Shown: positions 8,575 to 16,208 of the stretch, piece by piece
How the letters are laid out: each line of letters begins with the position of its first letter
Numbering within the stretch: the first letter of the stretch is position 1
Assembly: GCF_900103955.1 (NCBI RefSeq)
Contig: NZ_FNIL01000007.1
Location: 62,001-126,000, forward strand
From: Alkalicoccus daliensis
Lineage (GTDB): Bacteria; Bacillota; Bacilli; Bacillales; Salisediminibacteriaceae
Direction: 5' to 3'
Length of the DNA: 64,000 nt
Program-made: the position numbers and the translations under genes
Notes under the pieces: generated by a model
Told to the model about the DNA's origin: nothing
What the model saw: only the letters and a program-made list of their open reading frames with translations
Database searches by the model: none

Positions 8575-8697
8575 AGTTTATATTGCTGTCCCACTAAAGT
8601 CGGAGGCTTAGGTAGTGACCCCTAAAAGTTAGAGTTTTCTTCTAAATAAGCAGGATTACTTCTTTTTGAAAAAACTTTTATTTACAAGGTAGCTTTT
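8575..8697. repeat. Decayed remnant of the larger repeat family
   Basis: The stretch contains TATTGCTGTCCCACTAAAGT and ends AAAACTTTTATTTACAAGGT, resembling the end of the element at 14481 read in reverse. Similarity is patchy. It occupies most of the 8536-8856 gap; the remainder is the cstA promoter region. Confidence 0.4.
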
Positions 8698-8802
8698 CAT
8701 TTTAAAAATTCATTCATCATAAAGTAATAGAGAAAATTAAAACAAAATATTCTAAATAGTGTACAATATTTAAAAGTTTGCTAAAATGTATTTAGCATCA
8801 TG

Positions 8803-8816
8803 ATAAAGCGCTTTCA
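8803..8816. promoter_or_regulatory. Candidate CcpA cre site upstream of cstA
   Basis: ATAAAGCGCTTTCA matches 12 of 14 positions of the cre consensus TGWAANCGNTNWCA and centres on the palindrome AAAGCGCTTT. It lies 40 bp before the cstA start. Catabolite repression of a carbon-starvation gene makes biological sense. Confidence 0.55.
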
Positions 8817-8856
8817 AAAAGGAGGATTACCAAAATAAAGCAGAGGGGGAAACTGG

Positions 8857-10590
8857 ATGTCAGCTATACTGGTTGCAGTTTGTGGTTTAGTGATTTTTGC
8901 ATTAGGCTACCGCTTTTATTCTAAGTTTATCGCAGAGAAAATTTTCCGCCTGGATCCTGATTATGTTACGCCTGCTCATAAGTACAAAGACGGTGTAGAT
9001 TTTGTTCCTACAAATAAATATATATTATGGGGGCATCACTTTACATCTGTAGCTGGAGCAGCGCCGATACTTGGACCAGCTATCGCTGTTTATTGGGGGT
9101 GGCTCCCGGCAGTGCTCTGGGTAGTGTTCGGAACGGTGTTTGCGGCAGGGGTACACGATTTTGGTACATTGGTAATTTCCGTACGTAACAAAGGCCAGTC
9201 GATTGGCACGCTGGCAAATAAATTAATTGGACAGCGCGGAAAGATTTTATTCTTATTTATTATTTTAATTCTTGTTTTGATGGTAAACGCAGTTTTTGCC
9301 TGGGTAATAGCGAATTTGTTTATTACATATCCAGCGAGTGTGCTACCGGTATTTATTCAAATTCCTTTAGCAATTTGGATAGGATATGCTGTTTATAAGA
9401 AAAATATCAGCATGCTTGTACCATCTCTGATTGCACTGGCAGTAATGTACGCTACAGCTATTATTGCAAGCGGTACAGAATTTCTGCAGATAGATCTTGT
9501 ACGTTATATGGGAGGAGAAGAGGCAGCAGGACTATTTGGAATGGGAGCAGTCTCCACCGCATTCTTTATCTGGATTCTTATTCTGCTCGCTTATGTATAT
9601 GTGGCATCTACACTTCCTGTCTGGAAGCTTCTTCAGCCGAGAGACTTTATTAATTCTCATCAATTAGTAGTAGGGCTTGCCATTCTTTATTTAGGACTGT
9701 TTCTCACAAATCCTGAGATTACAGCACCGGTTACAAACCCGGGCGCCGATACTTCCTGGCTTCCACTTTTATTTATTACCATAGCATGCGGAGCTATATC
9801 AGGATTTCACGGTCTTGTATCTTCAGGGACTTCTTCAAAACAGCTTAACAAAGAACCGGACGCGCGGTTTGTAGGCTACTTTGGAGCTGTGGGAGAGGGC
9901 ATTTTAGCGCTGGTTTCCATTCTCGCTGTAGTTACGCTGTTTGCAAATGCAGATGAATTTTTAGGCGCTTATTCAAGCTTTGGAGAAGCAGGGGCGATAG
10001 GATTAGGAAACTTTGTGGAAGGAGCCGGAAATCTTGCACAGGGACTGCTTATTCCCCAGGGTGTTGCTACTACAATTGTTTCTATTATAGTAGTAAGCTT
10101 TGCTGCTACAACGCTTGATACAGCAGTAAGACTTATGCGGTATATCATTTCTGAACTGGGCACTGAATATAATGTTCCAGTACTGACAAAAACACACGTG
10201 GCAACTTCAATTGCTGTTGCTTCTACTGCGGCACTAGTTCTTATTCCGGAAGGGCCTCAGGGATTTGGCTCAGGCGGGTATCTTCTCTGGCCGCTGTTTG
10301 GAACATCCAATCAGCTTTTAGCCGGAATCAGTCTGCTCCTCGTATCTCTATGGTTAAAACGATTAGGCAGAAATTATATTTTCACTTTTATACCAATGAT
10401 CTTCCTCCTGTTTATGACAATGTTTGCGTTGTTCCAGCAGGTAGTATTTCAATGGGGCTGGTGGAATGAAGGTTCCAATCTGCTGCTGTTTGTATTCGGT
10501 GCTATTAATTTCGTATTTGCCCTCTGGATTGCTGTTACTGCGTTCAGTGCATTGTCAGGTAAGATGGATAATACGATGGATAACGAGTAA
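8857..10590 (+). CDS. cstA: Carbon starvation protein CstA (peptide/pyruvate permease family)
   Basis: This 577-residue inner-membrane transporter has about 16 hydrophobic segments. CstA-family features are clear: the early YRFYSKFIAEKIF, the TPAHKYKDGVDFVPTNK segment, GAAPILGPA, the GVHDF motif, FHGLVSSGTSSKQL and the PLFGTSNQLLAG stretch. The family imports peptides or pyruvate when preferred carbon is exhausted. The start is ATG 8857 behind GAGGGGGAAA. A candidate cre site lies upstream, and a terminator hairpin that is duplicated around a repeat element lies downstream. Confidence 0.92.
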   Translation: MSAILVAVCGLVIFALGYRFYSKFIAEKIFRLDPDYVTPAHKYKDGVDFVPTNKYILWGHHFTSVAGAAPILGPAIAVYWGWLPAVLWVVFGTVFAAGVHDFGTLVISVRNKGQSIGTLANKLIGQRGKILFLFIILILVLMVNAVFAWVIANLFITYPASVLPVFIQIPLAIWIGYAVYKKNISMLVPSLIALAVMYATAIIASGTEFLQIDLVRYMGGEEAAGLFGMGAVSTAFFIWILILLAYVYVASTLPVWKLLQPRDFINSHQLVVGLAILYLGLFLTNPEITAPVTNPGADTSWLPLLFITIACGAISGFHGLVSSGTSSKQLNKEPDARFVGYFGAVGEGILALVSILAVVTLFANADEFLGAYSSFGEAGAIGLGNFVEGAGNLAQGLLIPQGVATTIVSIIVVSFAATTLDTAVRLMRYIISELGTEYNVPVLTKTHVATSIAVASTAALVLIPEGPQGFGSGGYLLWPLFGTSNQLLAGISLLLVSLWLKRLGRNYIFTFIPMIFLLFMTMFALFQQVVFQWGWWNEGSNLLLFVFGAINFVFALWIAVTAFSALSGKMDNTMDNE

Positions 10591-10601
10591 AAAGAACATC
10601 A

Positions 10602-10632
10602 GAGGAGAGGTCCTGCCAGACCTCTCCTTTTA
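10602..10632 (+). terminator. cstA terminator, proximal copy of a 31-bp duplication
   Basis: GGAGAGGTC pairs with GACCTCTCC and is followed by TTTT. The same 31 bases recur without a mismatch at 11170-11200, on the other side of a 537-bp element. Confidence 0.9.
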
Positions 10633-11169
10633 GGATGTTGAAAAATTGATTTTTCTGTATAAGTATACGATTTTATGCTTTTGTCTCCGAAGGGTCGCTT
10701 TCCGGAGGGAACTCTCTCCGCTAACCTGCTTTCTTAAAAGAGGAGCATGGCTTCACGCAGCCAAATCACTGGAAAGCAAAGAGCTCTTTCCAGTGATTTC
10801 AAGATCATTGGCTGGTTTCGCACATGCTTACTATATCTTCCCAGTAAAACACTTGGGAAGATATAAGAATCGTTCTTCATCCTCCAGGAGTCGACTCTTC
10901 TGCGACTGCAGCATAATTAAGGGAGGCAATGGTTTTTATACGAAACCGGAGAGCTACGAACACTTTTTCTTCGGAAATAACTTTTCTCCATAGCGCCCGG
11001 CGGGGACGCCTGTGGGATTTAAGCGCAGTCTGAAGATCCTTTGTAATGCCGGCAGGCATTGCAAATAGCTGAAGACTAGCCCCACGGCAAGGTTCCGCCG
11101 GAAAGCGGAGGAGAACCCATACACAGCAAATCATAAATATACAAATTTCTTACTTTATAAACAGTCTGA
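10633..11169 (+). repeat. Hairpin-rich non-coding repeat, full-length copy A (537 bp)
   Basis: The element starts GGATGTTGAAAAA and ends CTTTATAAACAGTCTGA. It is about 95 percent identical by eye to the copy at 58649-59188. Internal hairpins include AATCACTGGAAAG with CTTTCCAGTGATT (around 10764-10800), ATATCTTCCCA with TGGGAAGATAT (around 10833-10864) and AATGCC with GGCATT (around 11046-11061). Every open frame in it is short and unsupported. It lies between two identical 31-bp terminator copies, the pattern of an insertion with target duplication. Ends are imperfect inverted repeats of the CAG-n-n-TGTT type in other copies. Confidence 0.85.
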
Positions 11170-11200
11170 GAGGAGAGGTCCTGCCAGACCTCTCCTTTTA
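11170..11200 (+). terminator. Distal copy of the duplicated cstA terminator
   Basis: This is identical over 31 bases to 10602-10632 and includes the whole stem and the T run. I interpret it as the target duplication of the repeat element between them. Confidence 0.85.
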
Positions 11201-11274
11201 ATGTTACATGCAGATATTAAAAAAGCTACAATGGAAGCAGAAGGCTGTTCAATCTGTACATAGGAGGGCTGATT

Positions 11275-11532
11275 ATGCTGGAACATGTAAAGAAGCTCAT
11301 TAAATATTATGAAGATGTCATCAGTTTAAATCATAAGCAGGAAATTGCCCGTGAACTTCGGGAGGAAGATGACCTGTTTTTGCTGCTTCTCTATTCAGAG
11401 ATGTTAGGAATACCAAATCCAGTTTATTATTACACACTGGAGCTGTACCCCCATATGCTTGAAGAATTTCATGACTGGCATCTGCGAATGGGAATGGATA
11501 AATCACCATTGAATGGAATACGCTGCTGCTAG
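11275..11532 (+). CDS. cory-CC-star family protein
   Basis: This 85-residue protein ends in Cys-Cys-stop (IRCC), the signature that gives the cory-CC-star family its name, and it lies directly before an ArsA-like ATPase as is usual for the family. The rest is helical and acidic, with paired tyrosines (IKYYEDV, VYYYTLEL). A good AGGAGGG site lies before the ATG. The ATPase starts 22 nt downstream of its stop. Function is unknown; the partner suggests delivery or sensing of a thiol-binding ligand or membrane client. Confidence 0.75.
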   Translation: MLEHVKKLIKYYEDVISLNHKQEIARELREEDDLFLLLLYSEMLGIPNPVYYYTLELYPHMLEEFHDWHLRMGMDKSPLNGIRCC

Positions 11533-11554
11533 AAGAATGAGAGGTGTGATTATA

Positions 11555-12478
11555 GTGGAACTTTTAAATGAAAAAGTAATTTTCGTAGGAGGTAAAGGGG
11601 GAGTGGGAAAGTCTACTTCGGCGGCTGCACTTGCATGGCGTTTTGCAGAGGCTGGGAAAAAAACACTTCTTATATCTACAGATCCTGCGCATAATCTGGG
11701 AGATATATTTGGACAAAAGATCGGAGGAGAGATTACGAAGGTCAGTGCGCATCTCTCGGCACTGGAAATAAACCCGGATATAGAAACAGAAAAATATATT
11801 GAAACTGTAAAAGAAAATATTAAAAATACTGTACATTCCGGAATGATGGAGGAAGTGCACAGACAGCTTGATACAGCGAAAGCCTCTCCGGGAGCAGATG
11901 AAGCTGCATTATTTGATAAATTAATTTCTATTATTCTTGAAGAAAGCAATCATTTTGATAAATTGATTTTTGATACAGCCCCCACTGGACACACGATCCG
12001 CTTGCTTTCGTTACCTGAATTAATGGGAGTGTGGATTGAAGGGTTATTAAAGAAACGGAGAAAAACAAAAGAAAATTACAGCCGGCTGCTAAATGATGGA
12101 GAACCTGTAGAAGATCCAATTTATGACGTGTTAAAAGAAAGACAGGAAAGATTTTCGAAGGTCAGGGAAATCCTGCTGGACAATCAAAGTACAGCTTTTA
12201 TTTTTGTACTGAACCCGGAAAGGCTCCCTATTCTTGAAACACAAAAAGCACTGGAATTATTAGAGAAATACCAGCTGGACGTTAAAACTTTAATTATCAA
12301 TAAAGTGCTCCCGGAAGAAGCAGATGGAAATTTTCTGCAGCAGCGAAGAATGCATGAAGAGAAGTATTTGCTGGATATTAAAAATAGATTCAAAAATAAG
12401 AAGCTGATTTATATTCCTTTATATTCTCATGACATTACAAGCAGGGAGGAGCTGGCGGCATTCAGCAGCAACTTTTAA
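11555..12478 (+). CDS. ArsA/GET3-like P-loop ATPase
   Basis: This 307-residue ATPase has the deviant Walker A motif GGKGGVGKST at residues 12-21, the switch-like DPAHNLGD and the FDTAPTGHTIRLLSLPE motif characteristic of ArsA/Get3 proteins. It has one ATPase domain, not the two of E. coli ArsA. I start at GTG 11555, with GAGAGGTG nine bases upstream; an ATG at 11513 overlaps the preceding gene and has no such site. The gene pairs with the cory-CC-star gene. The arsenite pump of this window is 27 kb away, so an arsenic role is not implied. Confidence 0.88.
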   Translation: MELLNEKVIFVGGKGGVGKSTSAAALAWRFAEAGKKTLLISTDPAHNLGDIFGQKIGGEITKVSAHLSALEINPDIETEKYIETVKENIKNTVHSGMMEEVHRQLDTAKASPGADEAALFDKLISIILEESNHFDKLIFDTAPTGHTIRLLSLPELMGVWIEGLLKKRRKTKENYSRLLNDGEPVEDPIYDVLKERQERFSKVREILLDNQSTAFIFVLNPERLPILETQKALELLEKYQLDVKTLIINKVLPEEADGNFLQQRRMHEEKYLLDIKNRFKNKKLIYIPLYSHDITSREELAAFSSNF

Positions 12479-12511
12479 CCGCTTACCCTCTTTTAACACA
12501 AAATATTTCAG

Positions 12512-12838
12512 TTATTCAGTATGTTTCCCTTCTGCAGAGGAGTCACTTTGATATACTTTCTGTTCTGCTCCAAAAGTATATTTGTACCAGATAAGAGGCT
12601 CGTCATGAAAAGCAATCTTCACATAGTAATCTTTATTGAAACTAGTGCGGTTTTCATATCCTCTCTTTACAACGGCTATCTGGTATTCCTTATATCCTTT
12701 TTCTTCAGATAAGTATGATAAAGTTTTAGTCTCCAAATGATCCAGGTGCTGCTCACTTCCTAAAGTTATAGCATTTAAACTGAAATAAGCGATTAATACA
12801 GTAAGCAGAAACAAATAAATGAAAGCAGATTTTTTCAA
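12512..12838 (-). CDS. DUF3139-like small membrane-anchored protein
   Basis: This 108-residue protein has one N-terminal membrane helix (AFIYLFLLTVLIAYF) and an extracytoplasmic domain. The domain contains TLSYLSEEKGYKEYQI and YYVKIAFHDEPLIWYKYTF, matching the DUF3139 pattern of a KGY turn followed by a V-x-F-x-D-E-P strand. I chose TTG 12838, with AAAGGTGG upstream, over upstream ATGs that lack ribosome binding sites. It is convergent with the ATPase gene. Function is unknown. Confidence 0.65.
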   Translation of the reverse strand: MKKSAFIYLFLLTVLIAYFSLNAITLGSEQHLDHLETKTLSYLSEEKGYKEYQIAVVKRGYENRTSFNKDYYVKIAFHDEPLIWYKYTFGAEQKVYQSDSSAEGKHTE

Positions 12839-13045
12839 AATCAATCCACCTTTCCATTTTATTGTAATTCCTTTCTTGTTTATCATAAAAAAAGACCGGA
12901 ATAAGTGCAATGTCATCTGTACTTTAAAATATTAGTGTACTAATAATCATCGTGTTTTATCGTCTTCCGAGCATACATACATAGTAGAGCATAAGAGGAT
13001 TCAGGCAGAAGACAGGACGAGATGGCATGATGAAACAGTAATAAT

Positions 13046-13088
13046 AAAACGCCTTTCGCATGCATTTCTGCATGTTGAAAGGCGTTTT
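13046..13088 (-). terminator. Terminator of the epimerase gene
   Basis: AAAACGCCTTTC and GAAAGGCGTTTT form a 12-bp stem, and the loop itself contains an ATGCA/TGCAT pair. T runs exist on both strands; the minus-strand epimerase ends just upstream of it. Confidence 0.85.
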
Positions 13089-13111
13089 CAGGTAAATGCA
13101 AACTGAAAAAA

Positions 13112-13954
13112 TTATTTTACGTTGTCACGCCAGAAATGCACCGGCTGCCATCCAAGTAGCTCTTTTGCTTTTTTACTGCTTAATAATGAATCATATTCTC
13201 CAATTTCTTCTTTAAAGGGGACATTTGGAAACTCTGCTTTCATCAGTTCCCGGCTCGGAATGTCCATGCTCGTATCATCGGAGGCAAGATTGAGCTCTAC
13301 AGCTCCTAAGCCATCTTTTTCCACTGCCATTCTGCAGGCGGCAGCTGCATCACGCGTATCAATATAACTCCAAAGTATTCTGTCACGCTGCGAAGCATCA
13401 TGAATAAAAGAAGGAAAATTAGCATACATCGGAGGAGCAATCACATTTCCTAAACGGAAACTTACGACCTGCATTCCGGTTCGGCGGTGAATCATTTTTG
13501 CTGTTTCTTCATTCACAATTTTTGAAAGCCCGTAAGAATCCTCGGGAAGCTGCGGGTGTTCCTCATCAATAGGAACATACTGCGGATCAAACCTCTCTTC
13601 AGCAAAACAGATTCCATAAGATGATTCGCTGGAAGCAAGCACAGCTTTTTGAATACCAAGACCTGCAGCGGCTTCCAGAATGTTATATGTAGCCATCGTA
13701 TTATTCTTAAAAGTTACTTCATTTGGATGTGAATAAGCTACAGGGATTGCAGCCAGATGAATGACGGCTTCTGCCCCTTGTAATACACCGTATACTTCTC
13801 CCAAGTCCGTTAAGTCCACAATAACTGTATCGCAAATTGCTTCATCGGGTTTTTTTACATCTGCATTTACTACGTGATAACCACTGTTAACAAACTCTTT
13901 CAGCACCCATTTACCAAGAAGGCCGCTGCCTCCTGTAACAACTACTTTTTTCAT
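13112..13954 (-). CDS. NAD-dependent epimerase/dehydratase (extended SDR)
   Basis: This 280-residue protein begins with the nucleotide-binding fold VVVTGGSGLLGKWV (G-x-x-G-x-x-G), has HLAA at about residue 71 and the catalytic YGLSK tyrosine-lysine pair near residue 142. It belongs to the extended short-chain dehydrogenases, which act on nucleotide sugars or uronates. Size and the SYGICFAEERFDPQYVPIDEEHP region suggest a sugar or uronate dehydrogenase-like substrate, but the exact reaction cannot be read. A weak cre-like palindrome (TAAGCGCTTA, 13981-13990) lies 27 bp upstream of the start, so catabolite control is possible. Confidence 0.85.
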   Translation of the reverse strand: MKKVVVTGGSGLLGKWVLKEFVNSGYHVVNADVKKPDEAICDTVIVDLTDLGEVYGVLQGAEAVIHLAAIPVAYSHPNEVTFKNNTMATYNILEAAAGLGIQKAVLASSESSYGICFAEERFDPQYVPIDEEHPQLPEDSYGLSKIVNEETAKMIHRRTGMQVVSFRLGNVIAPPMYANFPSFIHDASQRDRILWSYIDTRDAAAACRMAVEKDGLGAVELNLASDDTSMDIPSRELMKAEFPNVPFKEEIGEYDSLLSSKKAKELLGWQPVHFWRDNVK

Positions 13955-14151
13955 GAAATATAACTCCCCTTCCAGTTAATTAAGCGCTTACCTACACTTG
14001 CTTTAGTATAGCAGAGAAGGAAATCTGCACCAACAAAAGTGCCTCTTTACATCAGGAAATACCAACAATAATTAATAAGCTTCAGAAAAAAGGTTTTATC
14101 TAAGCTGAAAACAGGAATTTGAAAACTATTATATTAACAGGGGGTGCTGCT

Positions 14152-14361
14152 ATGAAAAAAATGCATCAATTAATTTATATTATCATGCTGGCTGCTTTCC
14201 TTACTGCCTGTGGAAACAGTGAAGTAAATAATGAACCGGATGTTTCAGAAACAGATCCGGAAAACAATGAACTTTATAATGAAAATGAAGCGAATGAAGA
14301 AGTAGGCAACAACGTCGAGGAAGCAGAAGAATTTAACGAAGTAAATGAACCTGAAGAGTAA
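14152..14361 (+). CDS. Small acidic lipoprotein
   Basis: This 69-residue protein has a lipoprotein signal: MKKMHQLIYIIMLAAF followed by the lipobox LTAC. The mature part is almost only E, N, D, V and P, a low-complexity acidic tail. The start is ATG 14152 behind GGGGGTG. It is probably anchored on the outer face of the membrane. Such a composition suits a halophile, but no function can be assigned. Confidence 0.7.
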   Translation: MKKMHQLIYIIMLAAFLTACGNSEVNNEPDVSETDPENNELYNENEANEEVGNNVEEAEEFNEVNEPEE

Positions 14362-14400
14362 CAAATGGCCGGAGGAAAAACTTCTTCCGGTTTATTTGTG
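14361..14400 (+). terminator. Terminator-like hairpin after the lipoprotein gene
   Basis: CCGGAGGAA and TTCTTCCGG pair with one G-T wobble. The outer arms ACAAAT and ATTTGT extend the stem. Confidence 0.65.
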
Positions 14401-14480
14401 TAGACCAATTTCATAATAAGTTATATTGATCGAATTTACGAGCGTTTAAATTTCTTACATAATTCTTGTTTGTTATGTTA

Positions 14481-15348
14481 AAAGCTGCCTTGAAAATAAA
14501 AGTTCCGCTAAAAAGAAGGAATACTGCTGCTTCACTTTCGGAGAGGCTTCCCAAGGGCTTGTTCTCGACTAATTTCTCTCACAGGCACGGCTTCCATTGA
14601 TCCACAGACAGCAGGGCAGAGACCGCCATGCTGTCTTGAAGAACCAGGATCGATTCCGCTCGTGCTTCGTGACCTTCCAGAAGGACACTTGGATTCTCCA
14701 GCTGCGCTCATGCGTACTCTCCTTCGTTACACAGCAGTAATAATTTTCATACTTCATGGTGCAAAAATTTTGCATGAGTGTCTCTGATAATGCTCCTTGT
14801 TGATAATAGAAAACTTCACTACAACCGGTCTGCCGTGGACGATCTCCTCCGCTTCCTCGCTTCGCCGCGGGATCTTCCCAGCCCGTTCTTCCACAGGCGG
14901 TATGCACTTTTACCGCCGAAAGCATTTACGCAGCCGACCAAATGATCTTAAAGGCATCTTCACGTTTTTGGTGAAGATGCCTGCTGGTCGAGTGGAGCAA
15001 TGCTCACTCTCTACACAGGCGTACACCGTTTTCCGCTCCGTTCTTCCTTGTGTAAAATAAAAGAAAAGAGTGTTTCTATTACAAGGTTTCAATCAATAAA
15101 ACGAAGACAAGGCGGTTTTCAAGACGCCTGCGGAAAAAGAAAGCGTGAAGATCGAAAGTTTGTCCGGTCTCTGGACAAACTTACAAAGGAGGGACAGCTG
15201 AAGGATTTCTCCGCGGCAAGCGCAGAAAATGGAGCCGCAGGCATACTTTTCTTATATCAACATCAGACTTCAGCAGGTAATTGGAGGAGAATCTTAATAC
15301 ATAGAAAGCTGTAAAAATTCAACATTTCTAACTTTATAAATACTCTGG
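14481..15348 (+). repeat. Long hairpin-rich non-coding repeat (about 870 bp)
   Basis: The stretch begins AAAGCTGCCTTGAAAATAAA and ends ACTTTATAAATACTCTGG, an end like that of the 540-bp repeats. It contains many self-complementary segments, for example GGCATCTTCAC with GTGAAGATGCC near 14952-14980. It also has a module starting GCACGGCTTCC and ending in GGATCGATTCCGCTCGTGC, like the cassette nested in the 540-bp copies. Open frames on both strands are shadows of this structure. Parts recur at 21886-21991 and weakly at 8575-8697. No transposase is present. Confidence 0.7.
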
Positions 15349-15460
15349 AATGAATTATAAAACATTCAGTGTCTAAATAATTGTCAAAAAGGATAGTTAC
15401 ATCATTTTGCCGCTGTTGTTCGTAAGAATATCCATCTGAAATTAATATTCAGAAAATCAG

Positions 15461-15489
15461 TTGACGAACAGTGAATAAAAAGTTAAGAT
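15461..15489 (+). promoter_or_regulatory. Sigma-A promoter of the nitroreductase pair
   Basis: TTGACG, a 17-bp spacer and TAAGAT lie immediately upstream of the first Fur box. Confidence 0.65.
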
Positions 15490-15506
15490 AAAAACTGTAT
15501 TATCAT

Positions 15507-15521
15507 TGATAATCATTCTCA
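15507..15521 (+). promoter_or_regulatory. Fur box 1
   Basis: TGATAATCATTCTCA matches 14 of 15 positions of the Bacillus 7-1-7 Fur box TGATAATNATTATCA. It lies just after the promoter, where bound Fur would block initiation. Confidence 0.85.
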
Positions 15522-15563
15522 ATTAAGCAAGTGGTTCCCCCTCTTCTTTTTTTTGTTTTCCAA

Positions 15564-15578
15564 TGAGAATGATTATCA
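15564..15578 (+). promoter_or_regulatory. Fur box 2, exact inverted copy of box 1
   Basis: TGAGAATGATTATCA is the exact reverse complement of box 1, 42 bases downstream. The two could bind two Fur dimers, and in RNA they could form a 15-bp stem. Confidence 0.8.
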
Positions 15579-15616
15579 GTGTATTTTTGAACTTGATAAA
15601 ATCAGGAGAGATTACA

Positions 15617-16183
15617 ATGACAATTGAAACTATCACGCCGATTGCTAAAGCTATCCGAGAGCGTCGATCTATAAAAAAAGATTACCTGGATATACCTGTC
15701 ACTGAAAAATTTATCATGGGTATTTTAGAGGAGGCGGTATGGGCACCAACGCATGGATTAAGAGAACCGTGGCGCTTTATTATTGTTCCAACTGAAAATA
15801 AAAACCAATTTGTGGAAGATATGATTACGTTTTTTCCGGAGGAAAGAAGAGAAAACAGGCGGAAGTACTTCGAACAGCCTGCAGCTTTTTTAATTGTCAT
15901 CATGCCGAAATCAGAGGAACAGAAAAAACAGGATGAAGATTTCGGAGCTGTAAGCTGTCTTATTCATAATTTCCAGCTTCTTGCCTGGGAAAAAGATCTT
16001 GGGGTTGTATGGAAAACAAACCCGCATATTTATGATCCTGGGGTAGAGAAACTGCTGGACTTGGAGACAAACGAAAAAATTGCAGGATTCCTTCACTTAG
16101 GTTTTTTTGAAAAAAATAATAGTGTAAAAGCACAGCCAAGAACTTCTCCGTTGAAAAAATCCACTATTTACGGACAAAAATAA
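15617..16183 (+). CDS. Nitroreductase-family flavoprotein, Fur-controlled
   Basis: This 188-residue protein has the nitroreductase FMN signature: AIRERRSIKKDYLD at the start, WAPTHGLREPWRFIIV, then LAWEKDLGVVWKT and a C-terminal HLGFF. It starts at ATG 15617 behind AGGAGAG; an ATG at 15563 lies inside Fur box 2 and is not a plausible start. These enzymes reduce nitro groups, quinones, flavins or other electrophiles with NAD(P)H. The Fur boxes suggest an iron-starvation role, for example supplying reduced flavin for ferric-siderophore reduction; that is inference. It forms an operon with the paralogue 25 bp downstream. Confidence 0.88.
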   Translation: MTIETITPIAKAIRERRSIKKDYLDIPVTEKFIMGILEEAVWAPTHGLREPWRFIIVPTENKNQFVEDMITFFPEERRENRRKYFEQPAAFLIVIMPKSEEQKKQDEDFGAVSCLIHNFQLLAWEKDLGVVWKTNPHIYDPGVEKLLDLETNEKIAGFLHLGFFEKNNSVKAQPRTSPLKKSTIYGQK

Positions 16184-16208
16184 CAGCCGGGAGAGGAGGA
16201 AAGTTTTC

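Noticed and set aside
10646-10993. Open frames inside repeat copies A, B, C, G and the 14481 element (for example 58647-59012, 24791-25324, 14797-15060)
   Set aside because: They are shadows of hairpin-rich repeats; the frames are not kept between copies, lack ribosome binding sites and have no domain.
10602-11200. Direct repeats as a CRISPR array or attachment sites of an integrated element
   Set aside because: Only two repeats occur, 537 bp apart, each a transcription terminator; no cas, integrase or transposase gene is present.
11513-11554. ATG 11513 as start of the ArsA-like ATPase
   Set aside because: It would overlap the cory-CC-star gene and has no ribosome binding site; GTG 11555 has GAGAGGTG and begins right at the family's N-terminus.
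13981-13990. cre site in front of the epimerase gene
   Set aside because: TAAGCGCTTA is palindromic, but the flanks mismatch the consensus at three or more positions; mentioned under the gene only.
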